DNA of 64,000 nucleotides from Euglena gracilis (GCA_039621445.1 CP154956.1:73298205-73362204); one strand, 5' to 3'. Counted from the first letter of the stretch, positions 9,397 to 19,147 are shown. Notes: generated by a model from the sequence alone, not told the origin. Numbers and translations: made by a program.

Positions 9397-9530
9397 AAGC
9401 AAGGGGGGGCCGGCGAGGCGGCACTGAGGAGGACGTCCAAGCCCAAAAATCCAAAAAAAACCATCCAAAAAAACCCCGCCAGCGTAGCCCCCCAAGGTCT
9501 TGGCGCTTCGCTCTGGATGCCCCGGGGGTA
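9397..9530 (+). repeat. Degenerate DIRS right terminus (older copy)
   Basis: The exact 16-mer CCGGCGAGGCGGCACT is shared with 8749-8764. The downstream order (CCAAAAAAACCCCGCCAGCG, GGTCTTGGCGCTTCGCTC) parallels CACAACAAACCGCCGGCGAG and TGTCTTTGTGCTTCGCCCTC of element 2. It is strongly diverged, which suggests an old insertion truncated on its left. Confidence 0.6.
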
Positions 9531-9764
9531 GTAAGATGCCTGTCACCTTTGGGCCTTGGTGCGCCAACCAACTACTTGCGCGAAAAGCCGCTCAGAAAAA
9601 ACGCCGAGAAAAAACACAAGCAGAAGCTGGCGCAGAGAGGTAGGCCCTAGCGAGCAAAGTGGCCTCGGCGTGCGGGTATTAGACTCCCGGGAGGGACCGA
9701 CCTTGAGGGAAAAGCAAAAGAGGACGGCTGATGGGCACAAAAGAGATGTGCTGAGCGCACTTAC

Positions 9765-9992
9765 AAGCGCACGCACACAAGAAGCGCACCAACCACGCCG
9801 GCGCAAGGAGCAGGTTCTTACCATCACGAATTTCGGAGTCCGAGAGGTCTCCATTGAAGCTCGCAGTCGGTTGGTAAGTTCGTGGTCGGAAAAATACAGG
9901 GAAAAAAAGGCAGCAGCCATTCTTCTGGCCGGCTTTTTGTCAATTAGAGCAAAGGCATGGCCGCAAAAGCGCAAATTGCAGAGCCCGAGGTG
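9765..9992 (+). repeat. Degenerate DIRS terminal-repeat fragment
   Basis: AGCGCACCAACCACGCCGGC and, further on, GGCATGGCCGCAAAAGCGCA and GCAGAGCCCGAGGTGTCC resemble successive parts of the terminal repeat in the orientation of 3800-3882. The similarity is patchy and judged by eye. Confidence 0.45.
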
Positions 9993-10614
9993 TCCTTTTG
10001 AAAAGCTTCCCAGGCTCTGAACCATGGCTTGCTCGAAGGCTCGGTTGCTCCTCCGCCCTGGTGGCGGAAATTCGCCTTGTGCAAATCGGAGTTGAAAATG
10101 AAGTTGCAAAATCTGAAATCCAGCCCTCAAACGCAAATTAAGCGTCATCCCTAAATCAGCCCAACTGGCGAACGTCATGGCAAAAATAATGCAGTTTCAG
10201 AAAACATCCGGAAAAAAAAATGGAGACTTCGGCCAAAAACTGCCAAGAAACAATTGGAAGGGTCGCGTTGCATTTTTTGCCCCTCCCCCCAAAAAGCAAA
10301 GCCAAAAGACAGCAGATGAGAGGGTTGGCAGGTTTGAAGTGTTAAACAAAAAAAGGACGATCATAATTGGTCTTGTGCGCTAAATTTGGGCACAACAAGT
10401 CGGCGCTCATTGTCTCAAGCCTCCCGTGACGGGGAAAAAACCTTCAACATTGGTGCATCAGGAGAAACGTAAATGCGGGAAGCACTCACCCAAAGAGGAA
10501 ATGGAAGGGAATTCGTGACTTTGGAACTCACACTGCGGATGAGCGGCAACCACTGGCCGACGCTCGCGCCGGTGCCTTGGTGCACATGCCCAGCGAGCCG
10601 TGGACTGCAGGACT
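9993..10614. other. No gene recognised; probable 3' flank of a minus-strand gene
   Basis: Mixed-composition DNA with A-rich runs near 10200-10360. No conserved frame is visible. It lies just past the stop codon of the exon ending at 10615. Confidence 0.4.
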
Positions 10615-10682
10615 TCACTTCCGGCGGCGCGGGTTGTACCGGTCCCGGATGGCGTCCCCCAGGCTGGCCCCCTTCTGGCCTG
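10615..10682 (-). CDS. Putative terminal exon, unknown protein (basic C-terminus)
   Basis: An acceptor-like AATTGCAG precedes a GC3-rich frame reading GQKGASLGDAIRDRYNPRRR, then K and TGA at 10617-10615. The high third-position GC, the acceptor and the stop suggest the last exon of a minus-strand gene. Not recognised. Confidence 0.45.
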
Positions 10683-11659
10683 CTGCAATTGCAAGCGGGG
10701 CCGCACCCCGGCCACAAAGGGGAGCGCCGCTCCGTTGGGCTCATCCGCAACCCAGACTCGAGGTGCGCAGCCACACAAAGCACAGGGCCACAAGATGAGG
10801 CAGTTGGCTTGGAGCCCACCGAGACACCAAACGACGGGTTGCGTTCTGTGGTTCCCTGATTGGTGTGGATGGGACGCCTGAAGTTCTTGTGAAGCTATAG
10901 CAATGTGTGCCCATGTACAAAGCATCCACACGGTGCCAATGCCATCGGTGCTGCAATCGATGTTGCACTTCTTCCTTTTCCCACCCCAGATATTTTTTGG
11001 AATAAAAAACACACGGCAAAACTGTCAATCTAGGTTCCCTCCAGAAATTGCCAAGGATTTTAAAATTATTTCTACTTGGCATTTTTTTTTCTGATGCGTA
11101 CAAAATGGTTTGGTAAAAAAGATTATTCCAACTTCCAGATGTACACACCCCAGGCTTTCCTGTATTGGCCTTTTCTCTTCATTTGAAATTCACACAGTCA
11201 TCAAAGCATTCGGATGGTGAATTGGTGTCAATTGAGCACAAAAATATGGTGGTGGGGTGTGCCCCCCGGTCCAAACCCCCCGCCTGGACTTGTATCAAAC
11301 CCTGGCCCTCCCCCAACCAGTCTACAACAAATAAGCAAATGTGATAACCGCAGACAGTGTTATTGAAGTTTCTGGGGCGAAATACAACAGACAGTTTTTT
11401 TTTGTTTGGAAACTCTCGAAAACCAACGCTCATTGGTGCATAAGCACGCAGCCAAAAAAATCATTGATTTTCTACGTGTCTCAAGACACGTTTCAAATTC
11501 GTGTTGATGATTCATGGTTGTTTTTGACTGTTTGGAATTATTTATGACACTGAAAAATCGTCCGAATTGACAATTCTGACTGTCAAGAAGGATTGACAAA
11601 ATGTACACATTCTTAATGGGGAGAAACCTTATTTGTTGCATTTTGGTTTTCCTGCTTAT
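10683..11659. other. Intron-like or intergenic stretch, no gene recognised
   Basis: AT-leaning sequence between 10900 and 11650 with several short open frames, none of them protein-like. The segment before 10900 is GC-richer but lacks a convincing frame. Confidence 0.4.
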
Positions 11660-11661
11660 TG

Positions 11662-11735
11662 GCGTTTTGTGTGCGTGCGTGTGTGTGTGTGTGTGTGTGT
11701 TCATTGTTCATTTGTGGTGTTGTGTGTGTGTGTGT
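11662..11735 (+). repeat. (GT)n microsatellite
   Basis: Two (TGTG) runs separated by a duplicated TTCATTTGTGGTGTTG unit. The microsatellite abuts the truncated end of the mariner transposase fragment. Confidence 0.9.
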
Positions 11736-12012
11736 TCATTTGTGGTGTTGGTTGGCCCAAAATTCATACCGTGGTTTGATGAACCTCAGGGCGGATTGGA
11801 GGATGTCCTGGTAGTCAGAGGACTTGACCTTCGGGGCACCTCGCCCGTTGATGGCCGCCCACACCATCACCCCCTGCGGTCGTGAGACCACTGGTAGGCT
11901 GTACCTGTGGGTGTACATTGGAACAAACTGATACACTGTACGAAAATGCATACCGCGCCTCGAATGACAAAAATGAGCACACTGAGCTCCCATACGGCCT
12001 TTGTGCCCAGGG
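11736..12012 (-). pseudogene. Tc1/mariner transposase, C-terminal (DDE) fragment
   Basis: The minus frame reads RPQGVMVWAAINGRGAP, then DYQDILQSALRFI. It corresponds to the conserved (S)VMVW block and the helix before the second catalytic aspartate of Tc1/mariner transposases. Upstream residues (VYQFVPMYTHRYSLPVV) suit the strand between the first aspartate and VMVW. The frame ends inside the (GT)n tract, so the rest of the DDE domain is lost. It pairs with the N-terminal fragment at 12838-13065 on the same strand, separated by an insert. Confidence 0.75.
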
Positions 12013-12039
12013 CCAAGCACCTATGACAGATTCCCAATT

Positions 12040-12104
12040 TTAGCCCGCGGTCGGCTGCGGTCGGCTGCGGTCGACTGCGGTCGGCAGCGGTCGGCAAAAT
12101 AGTT
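12040..12104 (+). repeat. CGGTCGGCTG decamer minisatellite, left block
   Basis: About five copies of CGGTCGGCTG with single-base variants (CGGTCGACTG, CGGTCGGCAG). The same unit recurs in the same orientation at 12725-12834. Confidence 0.85.
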
Positions 12105-12149
12105 GGCCGTAGGTGGGGGGCAGGTCAACAAAAAATGAGCATATATCAC

Positions 12150-12625
12150 AATCACACCATCCACTGTTGCCGACTTTTGGCCACTTTTTGCTGCTTTTGG
12201 CCAATTTTTGATGTTTTTGGACTGCTTTTGGCCACTGTGGCCGACTTTTGGTCACTTTTTGCTGCCTTTGCCCATTTTTTCCTGCCTTTTGCTTTCTTTT
12301 GGTCACTTTTGTTGCTTTTGTCCACTTTTTGCTGTGTTTTGGCTGCTTTTGGCCAGCTTTTGCTTTGCTTTGACCTCTTTTGAAAAAAATGGGCAAAATT
12401 ACAAAAAAAAGGTCGAAAATGGCTTTGAATGGTCAAAAATGGCCCGAAATGGGCCCAAATGGCCAAAAAGCAGGACAAAATGGCCCAAAATTACAAGAAG
12501 CGGGCAAAAAAAGTGGCCAAAAAATGGTCAAAATAGGTCAAAATGGGTGAATTATGAATTATGGTGACAAATGGGCCAAAGGGGGACAAAAGCGACCAAA
12601 AATGGCCAAAAGTGGCCAAAAGTGA
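12150..12625. repeat. Low-complexity tract with strand switch (TTTTGGCC then AAAATGGCC)
   Basis: 12150-12385 is T-rich with recurring TTTTGGCCACTTTTTGCTGC-like units. 12386-12625 is A-rich with AAAATGGCC units. The change occurs over a few bases near 12386, so the halves are roughly complementary and could fold back. Confidence 0.75.
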
Positions 12626-12724
12626 CAACATGAGCTAGATGAGCCAGAAAATCTCAACAACTGGGATAAAAATGAGCCTAATTCCTCATTCTCACTGAAA
12701 AATTGACATCAACTAGAAAAAAGT

Positions 12725-12834
12725 TGTGCGGTCGGCTGCGGTCGACTGCGGTCGGCTGCGGTTGGCACCCCCACCGATGACAGTCCTGAAACCCGCGGTC
12801 GGCCGCGGTCGGCTGCGGTCGGCTGCGGTCGGCA
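12725..12834 (+). repeat. CGGTCGGCTG decamer minisatellite, right block
   Basis: Two runs of the decamer (near 12728 and 12798) separated by a unique GGCACCCCCACCGATGACAG stretch. Confidence 0.85.
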
Positions 12835-12837
12835 TAG

Positions 12838-13065
12838 GTGCTTGCCCAGGGCCAACCCTTGTTGTAGGTATCTGGCCCAACCCTTGAACCTTTTAATGAC
12901 AGACTGGATGGTTGCCTTGGATGGCTTCACACCAAACACCTGCTGTACTTTGGCCCCGATCTCACCGTACGTTTTGCCAACGGCTCTTAGGTTGAGGATG
13001 AGCTCACGCCTCTTGGCGTCCTCAAACCTCTTCATTTGTGCCTCTTGCTTGCACTTGGGTGCCAT
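12838..13065 (-). pseudogene. Tc1/mariner transposase, N-terminal HTH fragment
   Basis: From an ATG at about 13064 the frame reads MAPKCKQEAQMKRFEDAKRR, then ELILNLRAVGKTYGEIGAKV and KPSKATIQSVIKRF. This is a typical first helix-turn-helix of a Tc1/mariner transposase (growth/size motif, GKTYGEIG, then the recognition helix). The frame runs into the CGGTCGGCTG minisatellite and loses homology. Upstream on the same strand are two 21-22 bp GGGTATGAATNTTTTTGATCC direct repeats (13129-13172), possibly remains of a terminal region. Confidence 0.75.
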
Positions 13066-13177
13066 TAGCAATAAATCTGAGGAAGGACACCCAAAAATGA
13101 TCATCTGGTTAAAAAAAATTGAGGGGGGGTATGAATCTTTTTGATCCTTCGGGGTATGAATGTTTTTGATCCGGACT

Positions 13178-13567
13178 GTAAACCCCCCAAATATAAGCCC
13201 CCCCCCCGGCTTTATATTTGGACGGGACTTCAAGACCCTCAGGGGGGGGGGGCTTTATATTTGGGGGGGGGGGGCGGGAACTTTTTCGTGTGTCCCTTCA
13301 GCGGCCTTCAATTGTGGTCAAATACCAATTTGTGCCAAATTTTTGTTGTGTACCTCCTATTTCTTTGCAGAAATGTGCAATTCTTATCCAAAATGGAGCA
13401 TCTCTGGTGAAAAAAAAATGTTGTGTCCACCCGAAAATTTTCGACTTTTTCCTGAATGACACCAGCGTCTGGCTTCACGTTCCGGGGGGGGGGCTTTATA
13501 TTTTGGGGGGCTCTATATCATTTGGGGGGGGCTTTATATTTGGGGGGTTATATTTGGGGGGGTTTAC
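13178..13567. mobile_element. Short element with GTAAACCCCCC terminal inverted repeats
   Basis: It starts GTAAACCCCCCAAATATAA (13178-13196) and ends with the inverse, TTATATTTGGGGGGGTTTAC (13548-13567), one G longer. Inside are further GGGGGGGCTTTATATTTGG blocks in the inverted orientation near 13245 and 13485-13545. No coding capacity is seen. No obvious target duplication. It could be a MITE, or the decayed 5' terminal region of the neighbouring mariner element. Confidence 0.55.
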
Positions 13568-13649
13568 TTCTCCCTGTACACCGCCTTATTCCGATACCTG
13601 GTGTTGCCAACCCGCGGCCCCACCCCTGCACCACCCCCGGTGTTCTTAC

Positions 13650-13695
13650 CAGTTGCAGGGTGAGCAGTCGTCACAAAATGGAGGAAACGACCCCT
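13650..13695 (-). CDS. Putative small coding exon, unknown protein
   Basis: Bounded by acceptor GTGTTTTGCAG and donor GTAAGAAC; the frame is RGRFLHFVTTAHPATG. 46 bases. Good splice signals are the main support. Confidence 0.5.
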
Positions 13696-13788
13696 CTGCA
13701 AAACACGGGCTGTCGGGCTCGGGGTGGGGGGCAGAGGCGGGGGGGGGGCAGGGGGGGGGCTGACTGGGGGGGGGGGGGCGGCCCCGGC

Positions 13789-13939
13789 CTCTGCCAGGAT
13801 GGCGGCGCCGATCTCCTGCAGGGCGGCCCAGAACAGCGGCAGCCGGGGGCTGAGGAAGCCGCAAACTGCGGCGAGGAAGTCTGCCTGGGCGACGTGCAGC
13901 AGCCGCAGCATAGCCCACGGGTCCTCTTCGGCGAAGGCC
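13789..13939 (-). CDS. Putative coding exon, helical protein
   Basis: A poly-C tract and ACACCGGCAG acceptor precede a strongly GC3-biased frame: AFAEEDPWAMLRLLHVAQ, then FLSPRLPLFWAALQEIGA. The protein looks amphipathic and helical. The 3' boundary near 13789 has no GT; a GC donor or a continuation into the G-rich stretch is possible. Not recognised. Confidence 0.5.
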
Positions 13940-14067
13940 CTGCCGGTGTGGGGGGGGGGGCGATGCCAACTGCTTGGTCAATTCGCATTTCGGCGACAAT
14001 GCCAGTCACCCGTGAATACCCTCGGACATTTTGGCGGGCGGTATGTCTCAACTGAGATGACCCCTAC

Positions 14068-14172
14068 AGTGTTAGCCCCTGCCAAATAATCCTCCAGTGT
14101 CACCACCACCTGTCCTTCACAGCGCCCACCCTGCACTGCCGCCATGCTGTTCTTGAAGATCTCAAGGTCATT
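14068..14172 (-). CDS. Putative coding exon, unknown protein
   Basis: The frame DLEIFKNSMAAVQGG, then GQVVVTLEDYLAGANT, ends at a GTAGGGG donor. The acceptor is not clear; CTTGAG near 14162 is one option. Protein-like composition, not recognised. Confidence 0.45.
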
Positions 14173-14185
14173 GCAATATGGAGAA

Positions 14186-14204
14186 CTGGGTGTGTGCATG
14201 TGTC

Positions 14205-14256
<52 letters not shown>

Positions 14257-14304
14257 GGTGTGTGTGTGTGTGTGGGTGGGTGGGTGGGTGGGTGGGTGGG
14301 TGTG

Positions 14305-14369
<65 letters not shown>

Positions 14370-14373
14370 GCGC

Positions 14374-14404
<31 letters not shown>

Positions 14405-14480
14405 TGTGTGTGCCACCGCGTCACAGGAAACATTTTATGGTCACATTTGATCAAATTCACACAAGCACACACACACACAC
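14186..14480 (+). repeat. Compound microsatellite (TG)n-(GGGT)n-(GCGT)n-(CG)n-(TG)n
   Basis: Successive blocks of TGTG, TGGG, TGCG and CGCG with sharp borders, then a short (CA)n run at 14463-14483. It sits in a predicted intron. Confidence 0.95.
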
Positions 14481-14710
14481 ACATCGACATGCACAGCCAT
14501 CACTGATTTCATACCTAGACTCTGTTCAAAGACCTCACCCCTTGTAATTTACCTTCCACCATAAAACCTTCCACCTTCCACCAACCTTCCACCCAATTTT
14601 TTTCCATGCAGTAAAAACAGAATAGCCTTAAAAAATTCTTCTTGGCACCTTGGATGCCCCCATCCCCAACCGGCAGCAAGGAGATGGGACCGGGGAAGGA
14701 AACCACTCAC

Positions 14711-14822
14711 AGCCAAAGCAGGCTCTCGGACGGACAACATCTGGGCCGCGGCCTCGAGGGTAACGCCCTCCGAAGCTCGGGCACCCAGTGCCAGGATGAG
14801 CATCGGCGGCCGACCGGGTTTC
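14711..14822 (-). CDS. Putative coding exon, unknown protein
   Basis: GC3-rich frame RPPMLILALGARASEG, then VTLEAAAQMLSVREPALA, ending exactly at a GTGAGT donor. The upstream limit is unclear. Not recognised. Confidence 0.5.
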
Positions 14823-14920
14823 CAGCCCTGGCCTGGCCTGGCCTCCCCCCCCCCCACCGCACAGCCTGGGGGTCCGGGAGAGGGCCCTGCGGCATTTCAG
14901 CCAAAACAAATGGAAACCAC

Positions 14921-15036
14921 CGGCCGGGGCACGAGCACCGGCAGGGCGAACCGCAGGCGGCTCCAATTGGTGCGCAGCTGGTCCTGCCCCAGCGCGTCAG
15001 CGTACAGCATCGCCCCCAGCGGCCCCTCCCCGCCGC
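14921..15036 (-). CDS. Putative coding exon, unknown protein
   Basis: Acceptor GGGGCCCAG and donor GTGGTTTCC enclose a frame reading GAMLYADALGQDQLRTNW, then SRLRFALPVLVPRP, with G or C in nearly every third position. Not recognised. Confidence 0.5.
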
Positions 15037-15899
15037 CTGGGCCCCAGGGCCCAACACCAAATCACCTCCAGAGCGGGGGGGGTAAAGGGGGGGGCGGCAT
15101 TCACCGTCACTTGTCCGTGAAATTGTGACACATTTTGTTTGTGACACATTGTGGCACATTCTCAACAAAACGTCAGAAACAAGAGTCCAGCGGAACGCCC
15201 TGGACCACCGCCCGGCCAGGGTGGGGGTCTGGCAGGCCAGGGTGGGGGTCTGGCAGGCCGTAGAACCGCAGCTCCCCGTGGCAGGGCTGTACCTCCCCCA
15301 GGTATTTTTCAGGACAGACTGCCCACTGTGTGGGTGTGTTTTTCCCAGACTGTTGTGAATACTGCCTTTGGAGGGCACTGCACACACCAGACATCCACTC
15401 AGTGGTTCACAGAGACGTTGGTGGACACAACATTTCTTGATGAATACAAATGAACACAAAACGAAATGGAAGAAAGGATTTGATAAAATAGATGCAAATG
15501 CAAAGCGAATTGATCCGTTGACACCACAACTAGCATGGGTGACTTTGTCCCCAGCTCAATTCGGAAAAGCGTGGCAGGGAATCATACCTTGTTGCTGTGG
15601 TTGTGGGGGAGGGGCGCTACTCCCTTGTGCACAAATACAGAGCCCCGGCACATTTGTGGTATCTATACGTCGCTTAAGTACCTCCGGGGGGGGGGTCCAG
15701 CTCAGAGGCTGGAACATTTGGGCTGGCTGGAAAAAGGTTGCTGGCTGATCAAGGGTTTTCTTAAAGAACCCCCTTTGAAAGAAAAAAACTTTGCCCCTAT
15801 GGACAGGGTTTCCCTCAAGGGCCATTATCATTTTTCAAGGCACCTTAACACCTTTAATTCTAGTTAATGCCTTAAAATGTGCCTGAAAATTTTTGGCCA

Positions 15900-15948
15900 A
15901 ATTGCCTTAAAAATGCCTTAAAAATGCCTTAAAATGCCTTAAAATGCC
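15900..15948 (+). repeat. Tandem TGCCTTAAAAA repeat
   Basis: Four adjacent copies of TGCCTTAAAAA/TGCCTTAAAA, with scattered relatives up to 16230. Confidence 0.85.
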
Positions 15949-16230
15949 AAAAATTCGGATTGGCAGAATTTTCTGAGATGGAGCAAAAATGATACAATAA
16001 AAAACAGGCCAACTCCGGAGGGGAAAAATGACAACCAAAACTCAGAAAAAACAACGTTTTTTTCAACATTTTGTTTTTGGACCACGTGCAAATCAATAAC
16101 GTTGGTTTGATGCCAGCACAGCCCTTGTACCTCCCTGCAAAACGCCCGCATAAAAAAACCTTAAACAGCCTTAAAAAGCCTTCAACAAAAAAGCTTCAAA
16201 CTGCCTTTAAATTTTTGAATTGCCTTAAAA

Positions 16231-16276
16231 ATAATATACCTGCAGTCAGCCCCTAAGCCGACTGCAGGCATATTAT
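16231..16276. repeat. 17-bp stem inverted repeat (hairpin)
   Basis: ATAATATACCTGCAGTC and GACTGCAGGCATATTAT pair with one mismatch around a 12-base loop. Function unknown. Confidence 0.8.
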
Positions 16277-16906
16277 CCAAAAATCGAAACAGCAAAAACG
16301 TCCAAAAAAAAAAACTTCCAATTATGCAAAAAAAAAAATCGATTTTTGACCCAAAATTTGTTCTGTTCCCCAGCGTGGACAAATCTTTGACCCATTTTTG
16401 CAGCCCCAAAAGCCAAACATCCGTCCGTCACTGTCCAGTCATCCTTCGGGCAGTTGCAAAATAACTTGTCGATGGGGTGGAGGGTGGTCCGAGGCTGGAA
16501 AGGGGCTGGAGAAATCAAAGTTTGGCCAGTGGACCTTTGAGTGGGCTGTGAGAAACCCCAACTCATGGGAGGTGTTCCAACTTGTCGACTGCCGTTCATT
16601 TGGGTGGCGGGGTGGAAAAAACCCAATACTCCCCTGCCCAACTGTCCAAAAACGTCGGGTAAAACTTTCGCGAGACAAAACCGTAGGATGGGTTTCCTGT
16701 AATTTTCAACCGTTTTTTTTTTTCATGCAAGCAGGAAAACGCTTGCCGGAATAACATATTTCGAATTTTTGCGTGTTTTTTCTGTGTTTGACCGCGTGCA
16801 TGATCGCCGTCACTGCAATGTAGCCATTTCCAGTCGCGGTATACACATACGCGTGAAAAACACCATGTGTGGCAAAATAAAGCACCACGGCCAGGGGGTG
16901 GGGGAC

Positions 16907-16977
16907 CGCTGGCCAGGAGAGACAGGTACGCCAGGCCCCCCGCCGCCCCGACGAGGTATGGATGGTGCGGTGGGGGG
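16907..16977 (-). CDS. Putative coding exon with hydrophobic segment
   Basis: A C-tract ending in CCCCCCCAG precedes the frame HHPYLVGAAGGLAYLSLLAS, ending near a GTCCCC donor. The segment could be part of a membrane helix. Not recognised. Confidence 0.4.
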
Positions 16978-17151
16978 CTGGGGGGGGGCACCTGGAAGGT
17001 CAAAGGCGGAAGCCACTCTGAATCCCCAAATCCCGCTGCTGCATCCTGGCCCGTTGTGAGGGGAAAGGAGCGTCAAAAGACAGTCCCCTGCCGTCCCCCC
17101 AGTCCAACGGGTGGCCAGAGGGGGGGGGTCGGCCGGACCGCCGGGGATTGC

Positions 17152-17246
17152 CTGCCCTCCGCCGGGCAGAGGTACGCCGGGTCCGCGTTGGCGAGCACGA
17201 GCAGGGCGGTCACGGAGGTGATCACGGTGGCGTCCGGGGCACACCA
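17152..17246 (-). CDS. Putative coding exon, unknown protein
   Basis: Acceptor GGTCCGCAG, then WCAPDATVITSVTALLVL and ANADPAYLCPAEG with strong GC3. The downstream border has GC (GGCAG/GCAATC) rather than GT, a non-canonical donor if the border is right. Confidence 0.45.
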
Positions 17247-17470
17247 CTGCGGACCGGCCCCCCAGCCCCTGGGGGGAGGGGAGTCCTGTAGCTTTGAGCG
17301 AGTGAGTGAGTCCCTCCATCCCCCCCCCCCCGGTGGGTCGATGGGTCACTCCGGCCCCCCAGGCCAAAATGAACCAAGGTCACTGGGCTGTGAACATATT
17401 CCGGGCACCGTCCGGCCACTATCGGTCATTTCTGGCGGAGGAGGTCCGGAGCCAAAAAAAAAAAACAATC

Positions 17471-17585
17471 AGCGTCTCGAGGGGGCGGAAGGAGGCATGC
17501 AACGCAATGGCGCGGTCTTTGAACAGCGCCTCCCGACGCTGCTGGTACTCCCCGGCAATGGCCGCCGGGTCCCGCACGGCAGAGT
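17471..17585 (-). CDS. Putative coding exon, charged helical segment
   Basis: The frame AVRDPAAIAGEYQQRREALF, then KDRAIALHASFRPLE, is GC3-rich and reads like a coiled or helical region. Borders are not resolved; the 5' side abuts a foldback repeat. Confidence 0.4.
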
Positions 17586-17589
17586 TACA

Positions 17590-17860
17590 ATGAGAGGAGG
17601 CTCCGGAGGAGGAGAGTCTGAGCCTCCTCAAACGAGCTCAAACGACGTTCAAGGAGGCTCTCGGGCTCCTCAAACGTCGCGCGAGGTCCAAGCTCGTTCC
17701 AGTAGGCTCGAGAGCCTCCTCGAATGTCGTTTGAGGTCGTTCGAGGAGGCTCGAGAGAGCGTCCTCAAACCGCGTCAAACAGACATCCCACCAGTTGACA
17801 CTGAAAGAAAAACATTTGAGCCCCTAGAACGGTCGAGCCTCCTCCTACGGTAACCCCCCG
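17590..17860. repeat. GTTCGAGGAGG foldback family, copy 1
   Basis: Carries GTCGTTTGAGGTCGTTCGAG and GAGGCTCGAGAG near 17725-17760. A roughly inverted partner lies upstream (GAGCCTCCTCAAACGAGCTC, CAAGGAGGCTCTCG). It ends CGAGCCTCCTCCTACGGTAA, then CCCCCC. Relatives are at 50967-51112 and 54825-54965. Confidence 0.7.
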
Positions 17861-18506
17861 GTCACGCACCACAGACGGCCCCCAGCCCTCTGCAGCCCGC
17901 GTGAGGGCAAACATCTGCAATGGGGGGGGGCCGGGAGAGCCGGGGTTTTTGGCATCTGTTTGGCGTCAAACAAGAGCACTTCCATGTGAGGACCTGCGGG
18001 ACTAAAAATGTGGGATAATTCCTTTGTTTGCCTTCACCGGTCGGCATGGCTTGATGCAACGACAAACAATGTACAAAAACATTGTGGGTGATGGCAATCA
18101 GGCTTCTTTTCACCAACCCCGGGGGAAGGAGGGTGCATTGTGCTATGGGGTGCCGGCCACAGCAGGGCTCGGGGTTGGGTCCCTGTGCCTGCCCACAAAG
18201 TCGCTTTTCCTTTGATTGTCATTTTCGGGCTGCCGGGGGGTGTGCTACAGCAACACCCACCCAAAACCCCGACCCCTGTGGGAACTTCCTTGAAAAGAAG
18301 CCTGATAGCAACACTTCAAGTAAAAACAACAAGGAAGAAGGCAAACGATGTCACCATTGAGGGTGAAAATGATGCAACATGCAACAAAAATAAAAAGAGG
18401 CCCAGGTTTGTTTGTTGAAATGAGAAAGAAGAAGGAAACCAAATCGAGAAGAAGAACCAGTAGACGACAAGGAATGCTGCAACCACACAAGGCATGGGGG
18501 ACACAC

Positions 18507-18609
18507 CTGGGACTGGTCGATGCGGACGCTGCCCGGCACCTCCCCTGCCACATACGGAACCGCCCGCAGCTTCCGCGCCATCACTGGCCGGCGGCAGGGC
18601 CCTCCTGGC
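18507..18609 (-). CDS. Putative coding exon, unknown protein
   Basis: Acceptor GTCTCCGCAG and donor GTGTGTCC bound the frame RRPVMARKLRAVPYVAGEV, then PGSVRIDQSQ. Not recognised. Confidence 0.5.
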
Positions 18610-18905
18610 CTGCGGAGACTCTGCACCTGCCCCCCCCCCCCCCCCGCAGCCATGGCACGCCACCACCTCGGGGAGGGGGAAATGGGGCGGGAACTGGGTC
18701 CGCAGGCCACTGGGGGGCAGTCAGCCCAACAATTGACCAATTTAAAAATGTAAAAAAAAAATGGCTGCCATTTCGCCACTGAGCCTTGAAAATAGCCACC
18801 TTCTCCGAGCAGCGAAAAAAACAACGGCAAAAGCCCACTCTTTAATTGTAAAAAAAATGGCAATCTTTGAGGTTTTACCAATTATCAGCAGAAAAAACCC
18901 ATTAC

Positions 18906-19147
18906 CATTTCGCCCCAGTGGTGAAGCAATCCTTTGGGGGGTGGAAGCGCTCTGTTGCGGGGTCGCTCGGGGGAGGGAACGAAGGTGAGGGGGTCGATGG
19001 GGTCGTACTCCCGGACGTTCCAGTGGGGCTGCCCCGCGACCTCCACCCCCGCCGCCTCCACCCGGCCGACGTACAGCATTGACGCCGAAATGGGGCTGTG
19101 GCCATGGCCCCTGCGGGGGGCCCGGAACACCTCCCGAACGCTGTGGA
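18906..19147 (-). CDS. Putative coding exon (~80 codons), unknown protein
   Basis: Acceptor after a C tract (CCCCCCAG) and donor GTAATGGG. The frame includes HSVREVFRAPRRGHG, SASMLYVGRVEAAGVEVAG and PHWNVREYDPIDPLTFVP. One of the longest exons in the set; GC3-rich. Not recognised. Confidence 0.5.

Larger units (their letters stand above)
12013..12849. mobile_element. Insert of ~840 bp splitting the Tc1/mariner pseudogene
   Basis: The ends carry short inverted copies of a 15-16-mer: GGGCCAAGCACCTATG at 12013 and CATAGGTGCTTGCCC at 12835-12849. Inside are CGGTCGGCTG minisatellites near both ends and a low-complexity core. The two transposase fragments lie directly outside it. No open frame of its own is credible. 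It may instead be local expansion rather than a transposed unit. Confidence 0.45.
15037..16906. other. Intron-like region with dispersed repeats
   Basis: No exon is supported here. It contains a tandem pair of GGCCAGGGTGGGGGTCTGGCA units (15218-15258), a GCTGGCTGG block near 15705-15750, A/T-rich TGCCTTAAAAA repeats and a hairpin, the last two listed separately. Confidence 0.45.

Noticed and set aside
11601-11885. Plus frame with a hydrophobic start and CVCVCV stretch
   Set aside because: Crosses a (GT)n tract and is antisense to the mariner transposase fragment.
13724-14055. Plus-strand Gly/Ala-rich frames
   Set aside because: The minus strand has better acceptors, donors and third-position GC; the plus frames come from high GC.
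14186-14480. CRISPR-like or other regular spacer array
   Set aside because: Pure microsatellite blocks without unique spacers; no CRISPR array was seen anywhere in the window.
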